This document shows, in pieces, positions 28,819-40,490 of a DNA stretch of 64,000 bases. Origin of the DNA: Tatumella sp. JGM118 (GTDB lineage: Bacteria; Pseudomonadota; Gammaproteobacteria; Enterobacterales; Enterobacteriaceae); the NCBI RefSeq assembly GCF_018257515.1, contig NZ_JAERJR010000008.1, positions 62,001 to 126,000 of the forward strand. The letters run 5' to 3'. The translations under genes were made by a program, and so were the position numbers. The number at the start of each line of letters is the position of its first letter. Within the stretch, counting starts at the first letter, position 1. The notes below the pieces were generated by a model. The model worked only from the letters and a program-made list of their open reading frames with translations, was not told where the DNA came from and searched no databases.

Positions 28819-29361
28819 TTAGGGTAATAAGCCTTTAACGTCGATAGGTTTGGCTTCGTTTTCGGCGGAGCCTTTCTCTTTACCGGTGATTGCCATACCG
28901 GCCATACGATAAAAGTTATATTCCGGATATTTGCCTGGTCCTGAAATCAGTAAGTCCTCTTTTTCGTACACCAGATCCTGACGCCTGAATTCACCCAGTT
29001 CGAAATCGGGCGTTAACTGGATAGCCGTGGTCGGACAGGCTTCTTCGCAAAGGCCACAAAAGATGCAACGCGAGAAGTTGATACGAAAAAACTCGGGATA
29101 CCAGCGTCCGTCAGCCATCTCCGCTTTTTGCAGGGAAATACATCCCACCGGACAGGCTACCGCGCACAGGTTACAGGCCACACAGCGTTCTTCGCCGTCC
29201 GGATCCCGGGTCAGCACAATCCGTCCCCGATAGCGTGGAGGCAGATATACCGGTTCCTCCGGATACATTTGTGTTTCACGTTTAGCAAAGGCGTGCATCC
29301 CTATCATCCAGATACTCCGTACCTGGGTCGCAAAGCCTGTCGCAATTTCTTTTATTTTCAC
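28819..29361 (-). CDS. nuoI: NADH-quinone oxidoreductase subunit I
   Basis: Peripheral-arm subunit of complex I carrying two 4Fe-4S clusters (N6a and N6b) that pass electrons to the N2 cluster. 180 residues as in E. coli. Two ferredoxin motifs are plain: [12 protein letters not shown] near residue 60 and [12 protein letters not shown] near residue 99. It starts 11 bases after the nuoH stop. Confidence 0.98.
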   Translation of the reverse strand: MKIKEIATGFATQVRSIWMIGMHAFAKRETQMYPEEPVYLPPRYRGRIVLTRDPDGEERCVACNLCAVACPVGCISLQKAEMADGRWYPEFFRINFSRCIFCGLCEEACPTTAIQLTPDFELGEFRRQDLVYEKEDLLISGPGKYPEYNFYRMAGMAITGKEKGSAENEAKPIDVKGLLP

Positions 29362-29372
29362 GGTGCTACTCC

Positions 29373-30350
29373 TTACTGCGCGTTGAACAGAATCACTGCG
29401 GCGGTCGCCAGCAGATTCAACAACGTCAACGGCAAACAGACTTTCCAGCCGAACGACATGACCTGGTCATAGCGCGGACGAGGCAGCGCGGCACGGATCA
29501 GAATAAACATCATCATGAAGAAGCCGGTTTTGATGGCAAACCAGACGAAGGGAGGTAACCAGGGGCCAAGCCAGCCGCCGAAAAATAACGTCACTATCAG
29601 CGCGGAGACGGTCGTAATCGCCACATATTCACCGACAAAGAACAACCCGAACTTCATCCCGGCATATTCGATATGATAACCATCGGCCAGTTCCTGCTCG
29701 GCTTCGGGCTGGTCAAACGGATGGCGGTGACAGACAGCCACCCCGGCAATACAGAAGGTAATAAAGCCAAGGAACTGCGGGATGATATTCCACAAATGGG
29801 CCTGACTGTTGACGATATCAGACATATTGAAAGATCCCGCCTGCGCCACCACGCCCATCAGAGAAAGCCCCAGAAAAACTTCATAACTCAGGGTCTGGGC
29901 AGAGGCACGCATTGCCCCCAGCAGCGAGTATTTATTATTACTCGACCAGCCGGCGAACAGCACCGCATACACCGCCAGCCCGGCCATCATCAGGAAGAAC
30001 AGTAAGCCGATATTCAGGTCGGTCACCATCCAGCCTGGCGCAACCGGAATAATGGCAAAAGCCAGCAGTAGTGCCACAAAGGCGATCACCGGGGCCAGGG
30101 TAAAGATGACGCGATCGGTAAAGGGCGGCACCCAGTCTTCTTTGAAGAACATTTTAATCATGTCTGCGGCAAGCTGCAGTGATCCCCCCCAGCCGACACG
30201 GTTTGGCCCGTAGCGATTCTGGAACAAACCAAGCAACCGGCGCTCTGCAAAACTCATAAAAGCCCCGCAGACCACCACGACCAGCAGGATCACCACCGAT
30301 TTAATGACCTGGACAATGACCGCTTCCGCTTCAGGTGTAAACCAGCTCAT
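29373..30350 (-). CDS. nuoH: NADH-quinone oxidoreductase subunit H
   Basis: Membrane subunit of complex I forming part of the quinone-binding cavity (ND1 homologue). 325 residues (E. coli 325), about eight TM helices. The conserved quinone-site loop reads [22 protein letters not shown] with its run of acidic residues, and the N-terminus contains [18 protein letters not shown]. Its ATG overlaps the nuoG stop by 4 bases. Confidence 0.98.
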   Translation of the reverse strand: MSWFTPEAEAVIVQVIKSVVILLVVVVCGAFMSFAERRLLGLFQNRYGPNRVGWGGSLQLAADMIKMFFKEDWVPPFTDRVIFTLAPVIAFVALLLAFAIIPVAPGWMVTDLNIGLLFFLMMAGLAVYAVLFAGWSSNNKYSLLGAMRASAQTLSYEVFLGLSLMGVVAQAGSFNMSDIVNSQAHLWNIIPQFLGFITFCIAGVAVCHRHPFDQPEAEQELADGYHIEYAGMKFGLFFVGEYVAITTVSALIVTLFFGGWLGPWLPPFVWFAIKTGFFMMMFILIRAALPRPRYDQVMSFGWKVCLPLTLLNLLATAAVILFNAQ

Positions 30351-33064
30351 TGCGCTGCCTCCTGCAGTTTATCAATGGTTGCACCGGACAGGTACGGCGG
30401 GATCCCCGGCAGGCCTAAGGGCAGCCCTATCTGTCCTGCGGGCAACTGAGCAGAAAACCGGACCGGTAACACCAGCGTTTCTCCGCAACATTGCAGTTCC
30501 AGCCGGGCCCCTTCATTGATTCCCAGGCTGGCGGCATCTGACGGATGGAGTACCACGACGGCATCGGTCATGCGTTCACGGAAAACGGCTGAACGCTGTG
30601 ATAATTCGTCACTGCCGAACAGACGATACAGTGGTGCAACCTGCCAGCCCTCAGTGTCACGCGGAGCCGGTACCGGGAACCAGGGCAGTTGTCCTGCAGC
30701 AGGCTCAATCAGCCTGACCCCCGGGTCCCCGTGTCGCAGATGTCCGCCCACTTCATCCTGAAACTTGTTCCAGGCCTGAGGCGAGTTCCAGCCCGGAGCC
30801 CAGGCGAAAGGCACCTGCGAGCGTGGTGCCTCCGGCTGGTTATTCCCTTCCATGGAAAAAGCGAACATGGTGTCTTTGTCCTGAGGCTGGCGCGGTTCAT
30901 GCACACTGATATTGGCACGCATCGCCGTACGGCCGCTGGAGCGATGGGGCGAACGGGCCAGTTTCTGACCGCGGACCCGGAAAGCCGCATCGGGAGCCGC
31001 ATCCCTGATAGCGGCGAGTTGCGGCTGCTGCACAATCACGGATTCGATCACATGATCCAGCTGTGACCAGTCGGTTTTACGGCTTTCCAGCACTGCCTTC
31101 AGTGAGTGCAGCCAGCGCCAGCTTTCAGAAATCAGCACCGTGTTGTCGTAGAAAGCCGGATCAAATACCTGGAAGAAGCGTTGCGCCCGGCCCTCGTTGT
31201 TCACCAGGGTGCCGTCAGCTTCAGCAAAGCTGGCGGCAGGTAACACGAAGCCGGCTTTTTCCAGCGTTGCCGTCTGCTGGTGATCTACCACCACGACCTG
31301 CCGGCAGACACTCAGGGCCTCATCGACCAGCGCCCGGGGGGCATGACGGTAAAGGTCATTTTCCATAATCACGACCGCATCGGCTTCACCGCGGCGCAGC
31401 TTCTCCAGTACCGGCTTAAGAGGCTGTCCGCCCAGCATCGCCAGACCCAGGCTGTTGGCCTCAGGTACCAGCAGGGTTAGCCCGACCTCTGCGCCGGTAT
31501 TTTTCAGCGCCCGCGCCACATTTGCCGCCGCCTCAATCATGGCGGATGACCCGGCGTGGGTTCCGGAAATAATCAACGGTTTCTTCGCACCGGTCAGCGC
31601 CTGTACCACTACATCCAGTTTGCCTGCCAGCGCGCTATCAAGACCTTCTGCGGCCGGTGCTGCGCTGTCGATGGCATGGGCAATCGCAAATCCGACGCGC
31701 GCCTGCTCCGCCACCGGGGCACGGTAACTCCAGGCCGCAATATCATCCAGCCGGGTTTCATCGACATGGGTGATAAACAGCGGATGTTTCGCATGCTGAC
31801 CAATGTTCAGGATGGCCGCGATCTGCCAGTCCGCCACCTTCTGGGCTGCCGCCATTTCACGGGCTTTACCTTTCACGGCCTGACGTACCGAAAGCGCGAC
31901 ACGGGCGCCGACCTGCGTCAGATCCTCCCCGAGCACCAGGATGGCATCATAGTCTTCAATCTCCCGCAGCGACGGCGTATATATACCGCTTTCACGCAGT
32001 ACCTGAAGCACCTGCATCACATTCTGATGTTCCTGGCCGGCCATCCCGGTGGAAAAGTTTTCTGCTCCCACCAGTTGCTGTAACGCAAAATTACTTTCGA
32101 TGCTGGCCCGCGCCGAACCGATGCCGACCACGTTTCCGGCCTGACGCAGCACATCCGCTACCGCGTTCACTGCCTGTCCGGCATCCATCGTCAGCAGATG
32201 GTCACCCCGGCGTTGCCAGGGGTGGCGAGGCCGGTCTTTCAGATTGACGTATCCGTAACCAAAGCGGCCACGGTCACACAGAAAATAGTGGTTTACACTG
32301 CCATTAAAGCGGTTTTCAATGCGCCGTAACTCCCCATAGCGCTCGCCGGGACTGGTATTACAACCCACGCTGCATTGCTGACAGATGCCTGGCGCAAACT
32401 GCATATCCCACTTACGGTTGTAGCGTTCAGAATGGGTTTTATCGGTAAAGACCCCGGTCGGACAGACTTCCACCAGATTACCGGAAAACTCACTTTCCAG
32501 TGTGCCGTCCTGCGGGCGTCCGAAATAGACATTATCGTGCGCGCCATACACGCCAAGATCTGTACCGCCGGCATAATCTTTGTAGTAACGGACACAGCGA
32601 TAACAGGCTATACAGCGGTTCATTTCGTGAGAGATAAACGGCCCCAGATCCTGATTCTGATGGGTCCGTTTCGTAAAACGGTAACGCCGGAAGCTGTGGC
32701 CGGTCATCACGGTCATATCCTGAAGGTGGCAGTTACCCCCCTCTTCACACACGGGGCAGTCGTGCGGATGGTTCGTCATTAACCATTCCACCACACTTTC
32801 ACGAAATTCTTTTGCTTCACCATCGTCAATAGAGATGAAAGTACCGTCCGCCGCGGGCGTCATGCAGGACATGACCAGACGTCCACGGGTATCTTCGGCA
32901 TTCTGATATTGCTTAACCGCACACTGGCGGCAGGCACCCACGCTGCCCAGCGCCGGGTGCCAGCAAAAATAAGGAATATCCAGCCCCAGTGACAGACACG
33001 CCTGTAACAGATTGTCTGCCCCGTTTACTTCATATTCTTTACCGTCTACATGGATTGTAGCCAT
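30347..33064 (-). CDS. nuoG: NADH-quinone oxidoreductase subunit G
   Basis: Large iron-sulfur subunit of the complex I peripheral arm. About 905 residues (E. coli 908). The N-terminus holds the 2Fe-2S cluster N1b ([16 protein letters not shown]…MSC), then the His/Cys N5 ligands ([14 protein letters not shown]), the N4 4Fe-4S site ([11 protein letters not shown]…VCPTG), the extra enterobacterial N7 cluster ([17 protein letters not shown]) and a molybdopterin-oxidoreductase-like fold without catalytic role. I start at ATG 33064 ([13 protein letters not shown]), matching E. coli; an in-frame ATG three codons earlier is possible. nuoF ends about 110 bases upstream. Confidence 0.97.
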   Translation of the reverse strand: MATIHVDGKEYEVNGADNLLQACLSLGLDIPYFCWHPALGSVGACRQCAVKQYQNAEDTRGRLVMSCMTPAADGTFISIDDGEAKEFRESVVEWLMTNHPHDCPVCEEGGNCHLQDMTVMTGHSFRRYRFTKRTHQNQDLGPFISHEMNRCIACYRCVRYYKDYAGGTDLGVYGAHDNVYFGRPQDGTLESEFSGNLVEVCPTGVFTDKTHSERYNRKWDMQFAPGICQQCSVGCNTSPGERYGELRRIENRFNGSVNHYFLCDRGRFGYGYVNLKDRPRHPWQRRGDHLLTMDAGQAVNAVADVLRQAGNVVGIGSARASIESNFALQQLVGAENFSTGMAGQEHQNVMQVLQVLRESGIYTPSLREIEDYDAILVLGEDLTQVGARVALSVRQAVKGKAREMAAAQKVADWQIAAILNIGQHAKHPLFITHVDETRLDDIAAWSYRAPVAEQARVGFAIAHAIDSAAPAAEGLDSALAGKLDVVVQALTGAKKPLIISGTHAGSSAMIEAAANVARALKNTGAEVGLTLLVPEANSLGLAMLGGQPLKPVLEKLRRGEADAVVIMENDLYRHAPRALVDEALSVCRQVVVVDHQQTATLEKAGFVLPAASFAEADGTLVNNEGRAQRFFQVFDPAFYDNTVLISESWRWLHSLKAVLESRKTDWSQLDHVIESVIVQQPQLAAIRDAAPDAAFRVRGQKLARSPHRSSGRTAMRANISVHEPRQPQDKDTMFAFSMEGNNQPEAPRSQVPFAWAPGWNSPQAWNKFQDEVGGHLRHGDPGVRLIEPAAGQLPWFPVPAPRDTEGWQVAPLYRLFGSDELSQRSAVFRERMTDAVVVLHPSDAASLGINEGARLELQCCGETLVLPVRFSAQLPAGQIGLPLGLPGIPPYLSGATIDKLQEAAQ

Positions 33065-33172
33065 AGTGAACATGCTTCCGTAAGGCTCGTGCCGGCACGA
33101 GCGTTAGACACAGTACTTATAATTTTTGTTGGTCAACCGGCTCTGACCGCGATTGCGATAAGAGCGACTCAG

Positions 33173-34519
33173 TTACCAGCGTGCTTTCAAAAGGTTAGGT
33201 TGGATCCCCGCAATACTGCGGACATTCCCGAAGACCTGTGGTGCAATACCTGCTTCAAACTCTTCACGAAAATATTTGATGGCGCTTTGCAGCGGTTCGA
33301 CCGCTCCCGGCGCGTGGGCGCAAAAGGTTTTCCCCGGCCCCAGTTGACGACACAACTGCAGCAGCGTTTCGATATCGCCCGGCTGCCCCTTGCCCTGTTC
33401 CAGCGCCCGCAGAATTTTTACACTCCAGGGCAATCCGTCCCGGCAGGGCGTACACCAGCCACAGGATTCCCTTGCAAAAAATTCTTCCAGGTTACGGACC
33501 AGTGACACCATATTAATTTCGTGATCCACCGCCATCGCCAGAGCGGTGCCCAGGCGACTGCCGGCTTTACCGATGCTGGCAAACTCCATCGGCAGATCCA
33601 GGTGGCTTTCGGTCAGAAAATCCGTCCCGGCACCGCCTGGCTGCCAGGCTTTGAAACGCAACCCGTCCCGCATCCCTCCGGCATAATCTTCCAGGATTTC
33701 CCGCGCCGTGACCCCGAAAGGCAGCTCCCACACGCCCGGGTACTTAACCCGGCCGGAGAAGCCCATCATCTTGGTGCCTGCATCTTCACTGCCGGAGATG
33801 CCTTTGTACCAGTCGACTCCGTTAGCGAGGATTGCCGGCACATTAGAGAGCGTTTCGACGTTGTTAACGCAGGTCGGTTTCCCCCAGACCCCGGCAGAGG
33901 CCGGGAACGGTGGCTTGGAGCGGGGGTTCGCCCGCCGCCCTTCCAGGGAGTTGATCAGGGCAGTTTCTTCACCACAGATGTAACGCCCGGCGCCGGTATG
34001 AACGATAAGTTCGAAACTGAAACCGGTCCCCAGAATATTTTCACCCAGATACCCCGCCGCTTTGGCTTCTTCAATCGCCCGCCGCAGATGCACTGCCGCT
34101 TCGATATACTCACCGCGCAGGAAGATATATCCACGGTACGCTTTCAGCGCAAAAGCACTGATCAGCATGCCTTCCACCAGCTGATGAGGCATCTGTTCCA
34201 TCAGCAGGCGGTCTTTGTAGGTGCCCGGCTCCATTTCATCTGCATTACAGAGCAAATAACGGATATTCATCGATTCATCTTTCGGCATCAGGCTCCATTT
34301 CAGCCCGGTCGGGAACCCGGCACCCCCGCGCCCTTTCAGTCCGGAATCTTTTACCTGTGCGACGATCTCTTCCGGCGCCAGGCTTTTCAGCGCTTTTTCC
34401 GCGCCGGCATACCCGTTTTTGCTACGGTATTCCTCTAACCAGACAGGTTGCTGGTCATCCCGCATACGCCAGGTGAGCGGATGTGTTTCCGCCGTACGAA
34501 TGATCGTTTTTGCACTCAT
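33173..34519 (-). CDS. nuoF: NADH-quinone oxidoreductase subunit F
   Basis: NADH-binding subunit of complex I with FMN and the N3 4Fe-4S cluster. 448 residues (E. coli 445). Visible are the nucleotide/FMN-binding glycine-rich segment [33 protein letters not shown], the second glycine-rich segment [19 protein letters not shown] and the cluster ligands [12 protein letters not shown] plus a distal Cys (KTFCAHAPG). Its start overlaps the nuoE stop by 4 bases. Confidence 0.98.
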   Translation of the reverse strand: MSAKTIIRTAETHPLTWRMRDDQQPVWLEEYRSKNGYAGAEKALKSLAPEEIVAQVKDSGLKGRGGAGFPTGLKWSLMPKDESMNIRYLLCNADEMEPGTYKDRLLMEQMPHQLVEGMLISAFALKAYRGYIFLRGEYIEAAVHLRRAIEEAKAAGYLGENILGTGFSFELIVHTGAGRYICGEETALINSLEGRRANPRSKPPFPASAGVWGKPTCVNNVETLSNVPAILANGVDWYKGISGSEDAGTKMMGFSGRVKYPGVWELPFGVTAREILEDYAGGMRDGLRFKAWQPGGAGTDFLTESHLDLPMEFASIGKAGSRLGTALAMAVDHEINMVSLVRNLEEFFARESCGWCTPCRDGLPWSVKILRALEQGKGQPGDIETLLQLCRQLGPGKTFCAHAPGAVEPLQSAIKYFREEFEAGIAPQVFGNVRSIAGIQPNLLKARW

Positions 34520-35034
34520 GGGTACTGCTCCAGTAATGTCGCAATCGCTTCCGGCGTCAGATGAACATGGGTCTGCTCATCGACCATCATCACCGGCCCT
34601 TTATCACAATTCCCCAGGCAACAGGTTGGCAGCAGAGTGAAGCGGCCATCGGGGGTCGTCTGACCAGGTTTTATGTTCAGTTGCTGCTCCAGTGCGGCCT
34701 GTATCCCCTGATAGCCAGTGATATGGCAAACGACACTGTCACAATAACGGATCACATGGCGGCCGACCGGTTGCCGGTAGATCTGGCTGTAAAACGTCGC
34801 CACGCCCTCAACGTCACTGGCCGGGATCCCCAGCACATCGGCGATCGCCCCGATAGCCCCGTCAGGAACCCATCCCCGCTGCTTCTGAACAATTTTCAGC
34901 GCTTCGATAGAGGCCGCACGGGCATCTTCGTAATGGTGCTTTTCCTGTTCTATCGCCTGACGTTCTTCCTCACTCAGGGAAAAAAGCGGTTCAGGTTCAA
35001 CCGTCTTAATGGTTATGTTGTGCTCATTCATCAT
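34516..35034 (-). CDS. nuoE: NADH-quinone oxidoreductase subunit E
   Basis: Thioredoxin-like subunit of complex I carrying the off-path 2Fe-2S cluster N1a. 172 residues (E. coli 166). The four ligands are in CDSVVC and CCLGNC. The first codons may begin at either of two adjacent ATGs; the first forms a TAATG overlap with the nuoC stop, indicating translational coupling. An extended, acidic N-terminus explains the small length difference. Confidence 0.97.
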   Translation of the reverse strand: MMNEHNITIKTVEPEPLFSLSEEERQAIEQEKHHYEDARAASIEALKIVQKQRGWVPDGAIGAIADVLGIPASDVEGVATFYSQIYRQPVGRHVIRYCDSVVCHITGYQGIQAALEQQLNIKPGQTTPDGRFTLLPTCCLGNCDKGPVMMVDEQTHVHLTPEAIATLLEQYP

Positions 35035-36833
35035 TAGCGATCCACGTCAGACATAACAAAATCAATACTGCCCAGATAAACAATCAAATCCGATACCAGG
35101 CTGCCACGGATCACCGACGGTATTTGCTGCAAATGCGGGAAGCTCGGTGTTCTTACCCGGGTGCGGTAGCTCATGGTGCTGCCATCACTGGTCAGGTAAT
35201 AACTGTTGATCCCTTTGGTGGCTTCAATCATCTGGAAAGATTCATTGGCCGGCATGACCGGCCCCCAGGAAACCTGCAGAAAATGGGTGATCAGCGTTTC
35301 GATATGTTGCAATGTGCGCTCTTTCGGCGGAGGCGTCGTCAGCGGGTGGTCGGCTTTGAACGGGCCGGCGGGCATATTATTCAGGCACTGCTCCAGGATC
35401 CTCAGTGACTGCCACATCTCTTCCATTTTCAGCATGACACGGCTGTAAGCATCGCTGATGCCATCACCGACGGGGATGTCAAAATCGAAATTCTCATACC
35501 CGGAATACGGGCGCCATTTGCGGACATCAAAATCGAGGCCGGTGGCCCGCAATGCGGCACCGGTGGTGCCCCACTCCAGGGCTTCCTGCAGGTTATACGC
35601 CGCGACCCCTTTTGAACGCCCTACCAGCACGGAGTTACGCAGTGCGGCTTTGTCATACTCCTTCAGACGTTTTGGCATCCAGTCCAGGAATTCACGTAAT
35701 AACCGCTCCCAGCCTTTTGGCAGGTCATGAGCCACGCCGCCAATACGAAACCAGGCCGGATGCATACGAAATCCGGTAATGGCTTCGACGACATCGTAAA
35801 TTTTCTGCCGGTCGGTGAAGGCAAAGAACACCGGTGTCATCGCACCGACATCCTGTATAAAGGTGGAGATGTACAGCAGATGGCTATTGATCCTGAACAG
35901 CTCAGAGAGCATCACGCGGATCACGTCGACCTTTTCCGGGACCGTAATCCCCGCCAGTTTTTCGACAGCCAGCACATAAGGCATTTCATTAACGCAGCCG
36001 CCCAGATACTCGATACGATCGGTATAGGGAATATAACTGTGCCAGGATTGACGCTCGGCCATTTTTTCGGCACCACGATGGTGATAGCCGATGTCCGGAA
36101 CGCAATCGACGATCTCTTCGCCATCAAGCTGCAGAATGATGCGGAACGCCCCGTGCGCTGAAGGATGGTTCGGGCCAAGGTTCAGGAACATAAAATCTTC
36201 ATTCCGGCCTCCCCGCTTCATGCCCCACTCTTCGGGCTTAAAGGTGAGTGCCTCCATCTCCAGATCTTCTTTCGCTTTACTGAGTGAAAAAGGATCAAAC
36301 TCGGTGGCTCGGGCGGGATAATCCTTACGCAGCGGATGCCCGGTCCAGGTCTGTGGCATCATGATGCGGGTCAGATGCGGGTGTCCGTTAAACGTTATCC
36401 CGAACATCTCCCAGGTCTCACGCTCATACCAGTTCGCATTCGGGAAGACGGGGATCAATGTCGGTAAATTCAGATCATTTTCCGCAAGAGCAACCTTCAG
36501 CATAATGTCACGGTTACGCCCTATTGATAGCAGATGATAGAACACCGAGAAGTCTGCGGCCGGAAGCCCCTGACGGTGGGTGCGTAAACGCTCATCCACG
36601 CCGTGCAGATCATAGAGCATGACATAGGGCTCAGGGAGTTTGCGCAAAAAGGTGACGACATCCGTGAGTTGTTCACGGGGAACCCACACCACCGGTATAC
36701 CGGTCCGCGTAGGCTGAACAGTAAAGGCATCCGGGCCAAAACGATTACGCAGTTCACCGATAACGGGATCATCAAGATGATCGCGGGTTTGCCATGAGGG
36801 CTGAACGGAGTCGTGCGTGTTCAAATCAGTCAT
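35034..36833 (-). CDS. nuoC: NADH-quinone oxidoreductase fused subunits C/D
   Basis: Fused NuoCD of the complex I peripheral arm, as in other enterobacteria. 599 residues. The N-terminal ~190 residues are the NuoC part ([25 protein letters not shown]…GHPLRKDYP). The rest is NuoD, with [26 protein letters not shown] and [16 protein letters not shown], which line the quinone site next to NuoB and NuoH, and the C-terminal [10 protein letters not shown] gap of 116 bases separates it from nuoB. Confidence 0.98.
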   Translation of the reverse strand: MTDLNTHDSVQPSWQTRDHLDDPVIGELRNRFGPDAFTVQPTRTGIPVVWVPREQLTDVVTFLRKLPEPYVMLYDLHGVDERLRTHRQGLPAADFSVFYHLLSIGRNRDIMLKVALAENDLNLPTLIPVFPNANWYERETWEMFGITFNGHPHLTRIMMPQTWTGHPLRKDYPARATEFDPFSLSKAKEDLEMEALTFKPEEWGMKRGGRNEDFMFLNLGPNHPSAHGAFRIILQLDGEEIVDCVPDIGYHHRGAEKMAERQSWHSYIPYTDRIEYLGGCVNEMPYVLAVEKLAGITVPEKVDVIRVMLSELFRINSHLLYISTFIQDVGAMTPVFFAFTDRQKIYDVVEAITGFRMHPAWFRIGGVAHDLPKGWERLLREFLDWMPKRLKEYDKAALRNSVLVGRSKGVAAYNLQEALEWGTTGAALRATGLDFDVRKWRPYSGYENFDFDIPVGDGISDAYSRVMLKMEEMWQSLRILEQCLNNMPAGPFKADHPLTTPPPKERTLQHIETLITHFLQVSWGPVMPANESFQMIEATKGINSYYLTSDGSTMSYRTRVRTPSFPHLQQIPSVIRGSLVSDLIVYLGSIDFVMSDVDR

Positions 36834-36949
36834 ATGATATTCACCATGGCCGGCCTGTTTCAGGCACTAATAAGATGACATCAGGATGGTATCCGGCGGG
36901 ATTATGACTCTAAAAGCGCCATACATATTCATCCATAAATAACCGCGGC

Positions 36950-37630
36950 TCAGATTTCGTCCGGGGTTCGTAAATTGGTCACAGCAATACGTTCACCGCG
37001 TTTTCTTTCCCGCTCGGAAGGCATATTGGCGCGATATACGCCCTGATCCCCGACGACCCAGGACAGCGGACGGCGCTCTTTGCCGATAGACTCCTGCAGC
37101 AGTAATAGCGCCTGCATGTAGGCTTCAGGACGTGGAGGACACCCCGGGATATACACATCGACAGGCAGGAACTTATCGACCCCCTGAACGACGGAATAGA
37201 TATCGTACATACCGCCGGAGTTGGCACAGGCCCCCATAGAAATGACCCATTTTGGCTCCAGCATCTGGTCATATAAACGCTGGATCACCGGGGCCATTTT
37301 GGTAAACGGCGTCCCGGCAATCACCATAAAATCGGCCTGACGCGGTGAAGCACGCATGACTTCAGCACCGAAACGGGCGACATCATGCACGGCGGTAAAA
37401 GAGGTGGTCATTTCGACATAGCAACAGGAAAGCCCGAAGTTATAAGGCCAGAGAGAGTTTTTTCTTCCCCAGTTCACCATATCGTGCAGAGCATGTTCGA
37501 GTTTCCCCATGTACACGCTGCGGTGGACATGCTGCTCAAGCGGGTCCGTCACGATTTCCTGTTTTTGCAGGGGATAGCGATCATTTTCGCCATTACCTTC
37601 GGGGTCTATGCGGGTCAGCGTATAGTCCAT
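36950..37630 (-). CDS. nuoB: NADH-quinone oxidoreductase subunit B
   Basis: Carries the terminal 4Fe-4S cluster N2 that reduces ubiquinone. 226 residues (E. coli 220). The cluster ligands are in [18 protein letters not shown] and PGCPPRPEA. Compared with E. coli there are short insertions near the N-terminus ([14 protein letters not shown] versus GKLNDMVNWG), which I believe is common in Erwiniaceae, and AGTPF replaces AGTCF. It starts 15 bases after nuoA. Confidence 0.98.
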   Translation of the reverse strand: MDYTLTRIDPEGNGENDRYPLQKQEIVTDPLEQHVHRSVYMGKLEHALHDMVNWGRKNSLWPYNFGLSCCYVEMTTSFTAVHDVARFGAEVMRASPRQADFMVIAGTPFTKMAPVIQRLYDQMLEPKWVISMGACANSGGMYDIYSVVQGVDKFLPVDVYIPGCPPRPEAYMQALLLLQESIGKERRPLSWVVGDQGVYRANMPSERERKRGERIAVTNLRTPDEI

Positions 37631-37645
37631 TTCAATGCCTCGCTG

Positions 37646-38086
37646 TTACTGCTTTTCTGAGGGGGTATGATGCTGGCGGGAGGCCGTAACCACCGGGATC
37701 CGGCGCCTTGCCGGTGCCCAGTCAAGCGCACCGATCCGTGCCAGATAGACAAGGCCCGCCAGCAATACCAGAATAAAAATTGCCGCTTCTGCAAATCCAA
37801 TCCAACCGCTTTCCCGCACGGAGGCAGACCATGCATAGAGAAACAGAGCTTCAACATCGAAAATGACGAAGAACATCGCCACAAGATAGAATTTTGCGGA
37901 CAACCGCAGTTGAGTGTTGCCGACCGGCGCAATACCCGATTCGAAAGGTGTCTCTTTGTATCTGGCCTTTGCTCTGCCCCCCAGTAACCAGCCCCCGGCC
38001 AGCATGAAAAGGCATAAACCTATCGCAATGACGACAAACACAACGAATGCCCAATGATGTGCAATTACTTCCGTAGCTGTTGACAT
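37646..38086 (-). CDS. nuoA: NADH-quinone oxidoreductase subunit A
   Basis: First gene of the nuo operon; a three-helix membrane subunit (ND3 homologue) beside the quinone cavity. 146 residues (E. coli 147). Contains the conserved loop [43 protein letters not shown], here given only by its ends ETPFESG and FDVEALFLY. The C-terminal tail after [10 protein letters not shown] is variable in the family. Confidence 0.97.
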   Translation of the reverse strand: MSTATEVIAHHWAFVVFVVIAIGLCLFMLAGGWLLGGRAKARYKETPFESGIAPVGNTQLRLSAKFYLVAMFFVIFDVEALFLYAWSASVRESGWIGFAEAAIFILVLLAGLVYLARIGALDWAPARRRIPVVTASRQHHTPSEKQ

Positions 38087-38540
38087 ACTCTTGCTTACTC
38101 ACGAAATGTGCTTCAGAGGACCCGATATGACACGCCCGCTATCCACACAAAAATCCAGGAAAAGGAGATAAGCCTTGTAATAAAAGCGCTCAGCCGGCTT
38201 GATATCCATAGCTTTTTAGGGGTTTTACCCTCTTAGTAAACCTTTTGTCAACCTTTGCATATTTAAATTAAATAATAAGAAACATACAAAACATATTATT
38301 AACAATTAGTGCACCCGGGTCTATCTGAAAATTGTCCTGCCGGCCCGTTATGGCTGGCCAGAAGATGATTCAGTACCGGATGGCGAATTTTCAGACTAAA
38401 CACCTACATTCTGGCAGGTCTTTGATTATTTTCCTGTGCCGGGCGATTTTTTTTTTTGATCAGGAACAGCCTGACGGTCTGAGTGGACAAAAATTAAGCA
38501 GGGAGAGATGTCACCGATGCGGTCACGGTGGAGGGAGGGA
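38087..38540 (-). promoter_or_regulatory. nuo operon upstream region
   Basis: About 450 bp between nuoA and the lrhA terminator, with no credible gene. The stretch 38215–38310 is very AT-rich, as expected of the long nuo promoter, which in E. coli is controlled by ArcA, NarL, Fis and IHF. I could not assign individual sites. A run of nine T at 38449–38457 lies further upstream. Confidence 0.45.
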
Positions 38541-38543
38541 AAT

Positions 38544-38580
38544 AAAAAAAAGACCCGACGTCTGACACGGCGGGTCTTTT
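38544..38580 (-). terminator. Terminator of lrhA
   Basis: AAAAGACCCG (38548–38557) pairs with CGGGTCTTTT (38571–38580); an inner CGT/ACG extends the stem. On the minus strand it ends in a run of T (A run at 38544–38551). It lies 43 bases past the lrhA stop. Confidence 0.88.
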
Positions 38581-38623
38581 ATGCATCAACAGATATTCAT
38601 CAACAAACAAAGCGCTGAGGCGT

Positions 38624-39568
38624 TTACTCTGCGGTGATGTCTTCAGCAATCTCCGCGATATCCGCCGTGTCGTCAGTCAGCCCGGCGTGCGGATGTGAAG
38701 GGTCCGCTAACGGTTTGAGAACATTAAAGACCGACTGGAGTAATTCGTTTTCAGGCGCGTCTTTACGGCATAATAGATACTGCGTATCCGGTAACGGAGG
38801 TAATTGCTCTGCACTGCCCAGCACCCGGACATCCGGGCCAATCATTTCTGCAGGCCGGGCCGTTGCCCCGAGACCGGACTTCACTGCCACCTTCACCGCT
38901 GACAGGGATGCCGCGACATAAGAGATACGCCACGGAGTACCGATTTTATCCAGATGTTCGATAGCCATCTCACGGAACGGATTCGGCTCATCCTGTAATA
39001 CCAGCGGTAATGCTTCGCCGTGACGGAATGCATAATCGGCAGCACAAAACCACAGTGTCGGTGACGTACGAAGCACCTGACTGACAACCTCGCCGACCGC
39101 TTTCGTTGCCAGTACCAGATCGACCTCTTCCCGCTCCAGCATGGCAAAGATCTCTGCGGTGGGGTTGATCCGAATATCGATCGTTAGTTTAGGATAGAGC
39201 GTGGTGATCCGGTTCAGGACATAAGGTAACAGCGTCTCGGCCGTGTCTTCTGTCACTCCGATGGTAAGAATACCCTGAACATTGCTATACATCAGCGATG
39301 CACAGGCCTCATCATTAAAGCGCAGGATTTTTCGGGCATAGCCGAGTAACTGAATCCCGTGCTCTGTCAGCAATTTATTACGACCATGACGGGCAAAAAG
39401 CTCTTTACCCACCAGTTGTTCCAGTCGCTGCATTTGCTGACTGACTGCAGATTGTGTACGACAGACCGCTGCAGCTGCGGCCGCAAAAGTATTGAGATCC
39501 GCTACAGCAACAAAGGTCCTTAACAGATCCAGGTCAAGATTCATTATTGGAGGATTGGTATTTGTCAT
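38624..39568 (-). CDS. lrhA: LrhA (HexA/PecT-type) LysR-family regulator
   Basis: LysR-type transcription factor; the E. coli homologue represses flagellar and type 1 fimbrial genes and affects RpoS, and plant-associated relatives (HexA, PecT) control virulence factors. 314 residues (E. coli 312). The winged HTH is almost identical to E. coli ([23 protein letters not shown]…[21 protein letters not shown]), while the effector domain is clearly diverged ([27 protein letters not shown]). Lies upstream of nuo and divergent from alaA, the conserved position. Two RcsB-box-like sequences occur in its long upstream region. Confidence 0.94.
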   Translation of the reverse strand: MTNTNPPIMNLDLDLLRTFVAVADLNTFAAAAAAVCRTQSAVSQQMQRLEQLVGKELFARHGRNKLLTEHGIQLLGYARKILRFNDEACASLMYSNVQGILTIGVTEDTAETLLPYVLNRITTLYPKLTIDIRINPTAEIFAMLEREEVDLVLATKAVGEVVSQVLRTSPTLWFCAADYAFRHGEALPLVLQDEPNPFREMAIEHLDKIGTPWRISYVAASLSAVKVAVKSGLGATARPAEMIGPDVRVLGSAEQLPPLPDTQYLLCRKDAPENELLQSVFNVLKPLADPSHPHAGLTDDTADIAEIAEDITAE

Positions 39569-40003
39569 ATTTTATAGTCACTTATAGGATTTTATTACTA
39601 CTGCCCTGGTGTTACTTCAAAGAACCTGCCAACAGACAGGATATAAATAAAAATTTTTACTATTGCGCGAAAAGAGCGGTTCGTCGTCGTGCCGATGACA
39701 AACCTGCGATATTTTCGCTTTAACAGACTCACTTTGATAGATCTCTCCGGCCTCAGACACCAGAAAACGGCCGTTATTCCGGAAACAAATTAAAAATGTC
39801 CGCAGGCCCGCCAAAATCCTCTTTGCGGAGTATTTCAGAAGGTGCAACCTGCCTTTTAATTTGTTAATTATACTTAATCATTTTTAGCAGGGAATTGGAA
39901 TTTTTTTTAGATAAAAGTACACAAATTTTGACCTGCTTCATATTCAGAGAACTTCACTTTACGGTGAATTAGCCCCGTGACTCCTGACGACACCCCATCA
40001 AAA

Positions 40004-40018
40004 TAAGAAAATATCCTA
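40004..40018. promoter_or_regulatory. RcsB-box-like site 1 upstream of lrhA
   Basis: TAAGAAAATATCCTA resembles the RcsB/RcsAB consensus TAAGAATATTCCTA with one extra base in the centre. It lies about 436 bases upstream of the lrhA start codon. Confidence 0.35.
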
Positions 40019-40126
40019 TCATGTTGTTTTTAAACTGTAATTCTCTTATTTTTTAATAACCGGCATTCAGAAATTATTAATATCTAACAAAATCATATTA
40101 ATTAACGATGGATTCCGAATACTGTT

Positions 40127-40140
40127 TAAGAAATTTCCTA
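40127..40140. promoter_or_regulatory. RcsB-box-like site 2 upstream of lrhA
   Basis: TAAGAAATTTCCTA matches the RcsB/RcsAB consensus TAAGAATATTCCTA at 12 of 14 positions, with the exact length and a near-perfect dyad. It adjoins the ATCACTTCA…TGAAAGTGAT dyad. Confidence 0.5.
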
Positions 40141-40490
40141 TCACTTCACAAAAAATGAAAGTGATTACCGTTTTAAATAATTAATCTGTTCCTGCGAATT
40201 ATTTGCTCTACAGCATCGAATTATTTTCATGTGATTTTGTTTTATTCAATAAATTTTGCACGGATAAACCCCGAGCTTTCAACAGCATAAAGAACTATTC
40301 AGACATCATAAGCCAGTTAATAGCACTACAAAAACAACATTCAACAACCGATTATCATATTAAAACTATTGATATACTTGAAAAGTCGCTAAAATTCATC
40401 TTAACCCTTCTTTTAGTGTGAGCAGAAGCGTACATTTATAGGCTTCACTCTCGGGCAAATACACGGACTCTGCTGTCCAAGGCGATTGTA

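Larger units (their letters stand above)
39569..40490. other. Long AT-rich lrhA–alaA intergenic region
   Basis: About 920 bp with no supported gene; two frames of 72–76 codons have TTG-type or unsupported starts and no RBS. It should hold both divergent promoters and the long lrhA leader known in E. coli. Notable elements are two RcsB-like boxes (listed separately), the dyad ATCACTTCA…TGAAAGTGAT at 40140–40165, and a dyad TTCAC…GTGAA near 39953–39968. Confidence 0.6.

Noticed and set aside
36950-37630. N-terminal insert in NuoB and loss of one Cys (AGTPF) considered as unusual
   Set aside because: The cluster ligands are intact, and I believe this form is normal in Erwiniaceae.
39617-39847. 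76-codon minus-strand frame in the lrhA leader region
   Set aside because: No RBS, no recognisable motifs; the region is expected to be a long leader.
40203-40421. 72-codon plus-strand frame upstream of alaA
   Set aside because: TTG start, no RBS, AT-driven composition.
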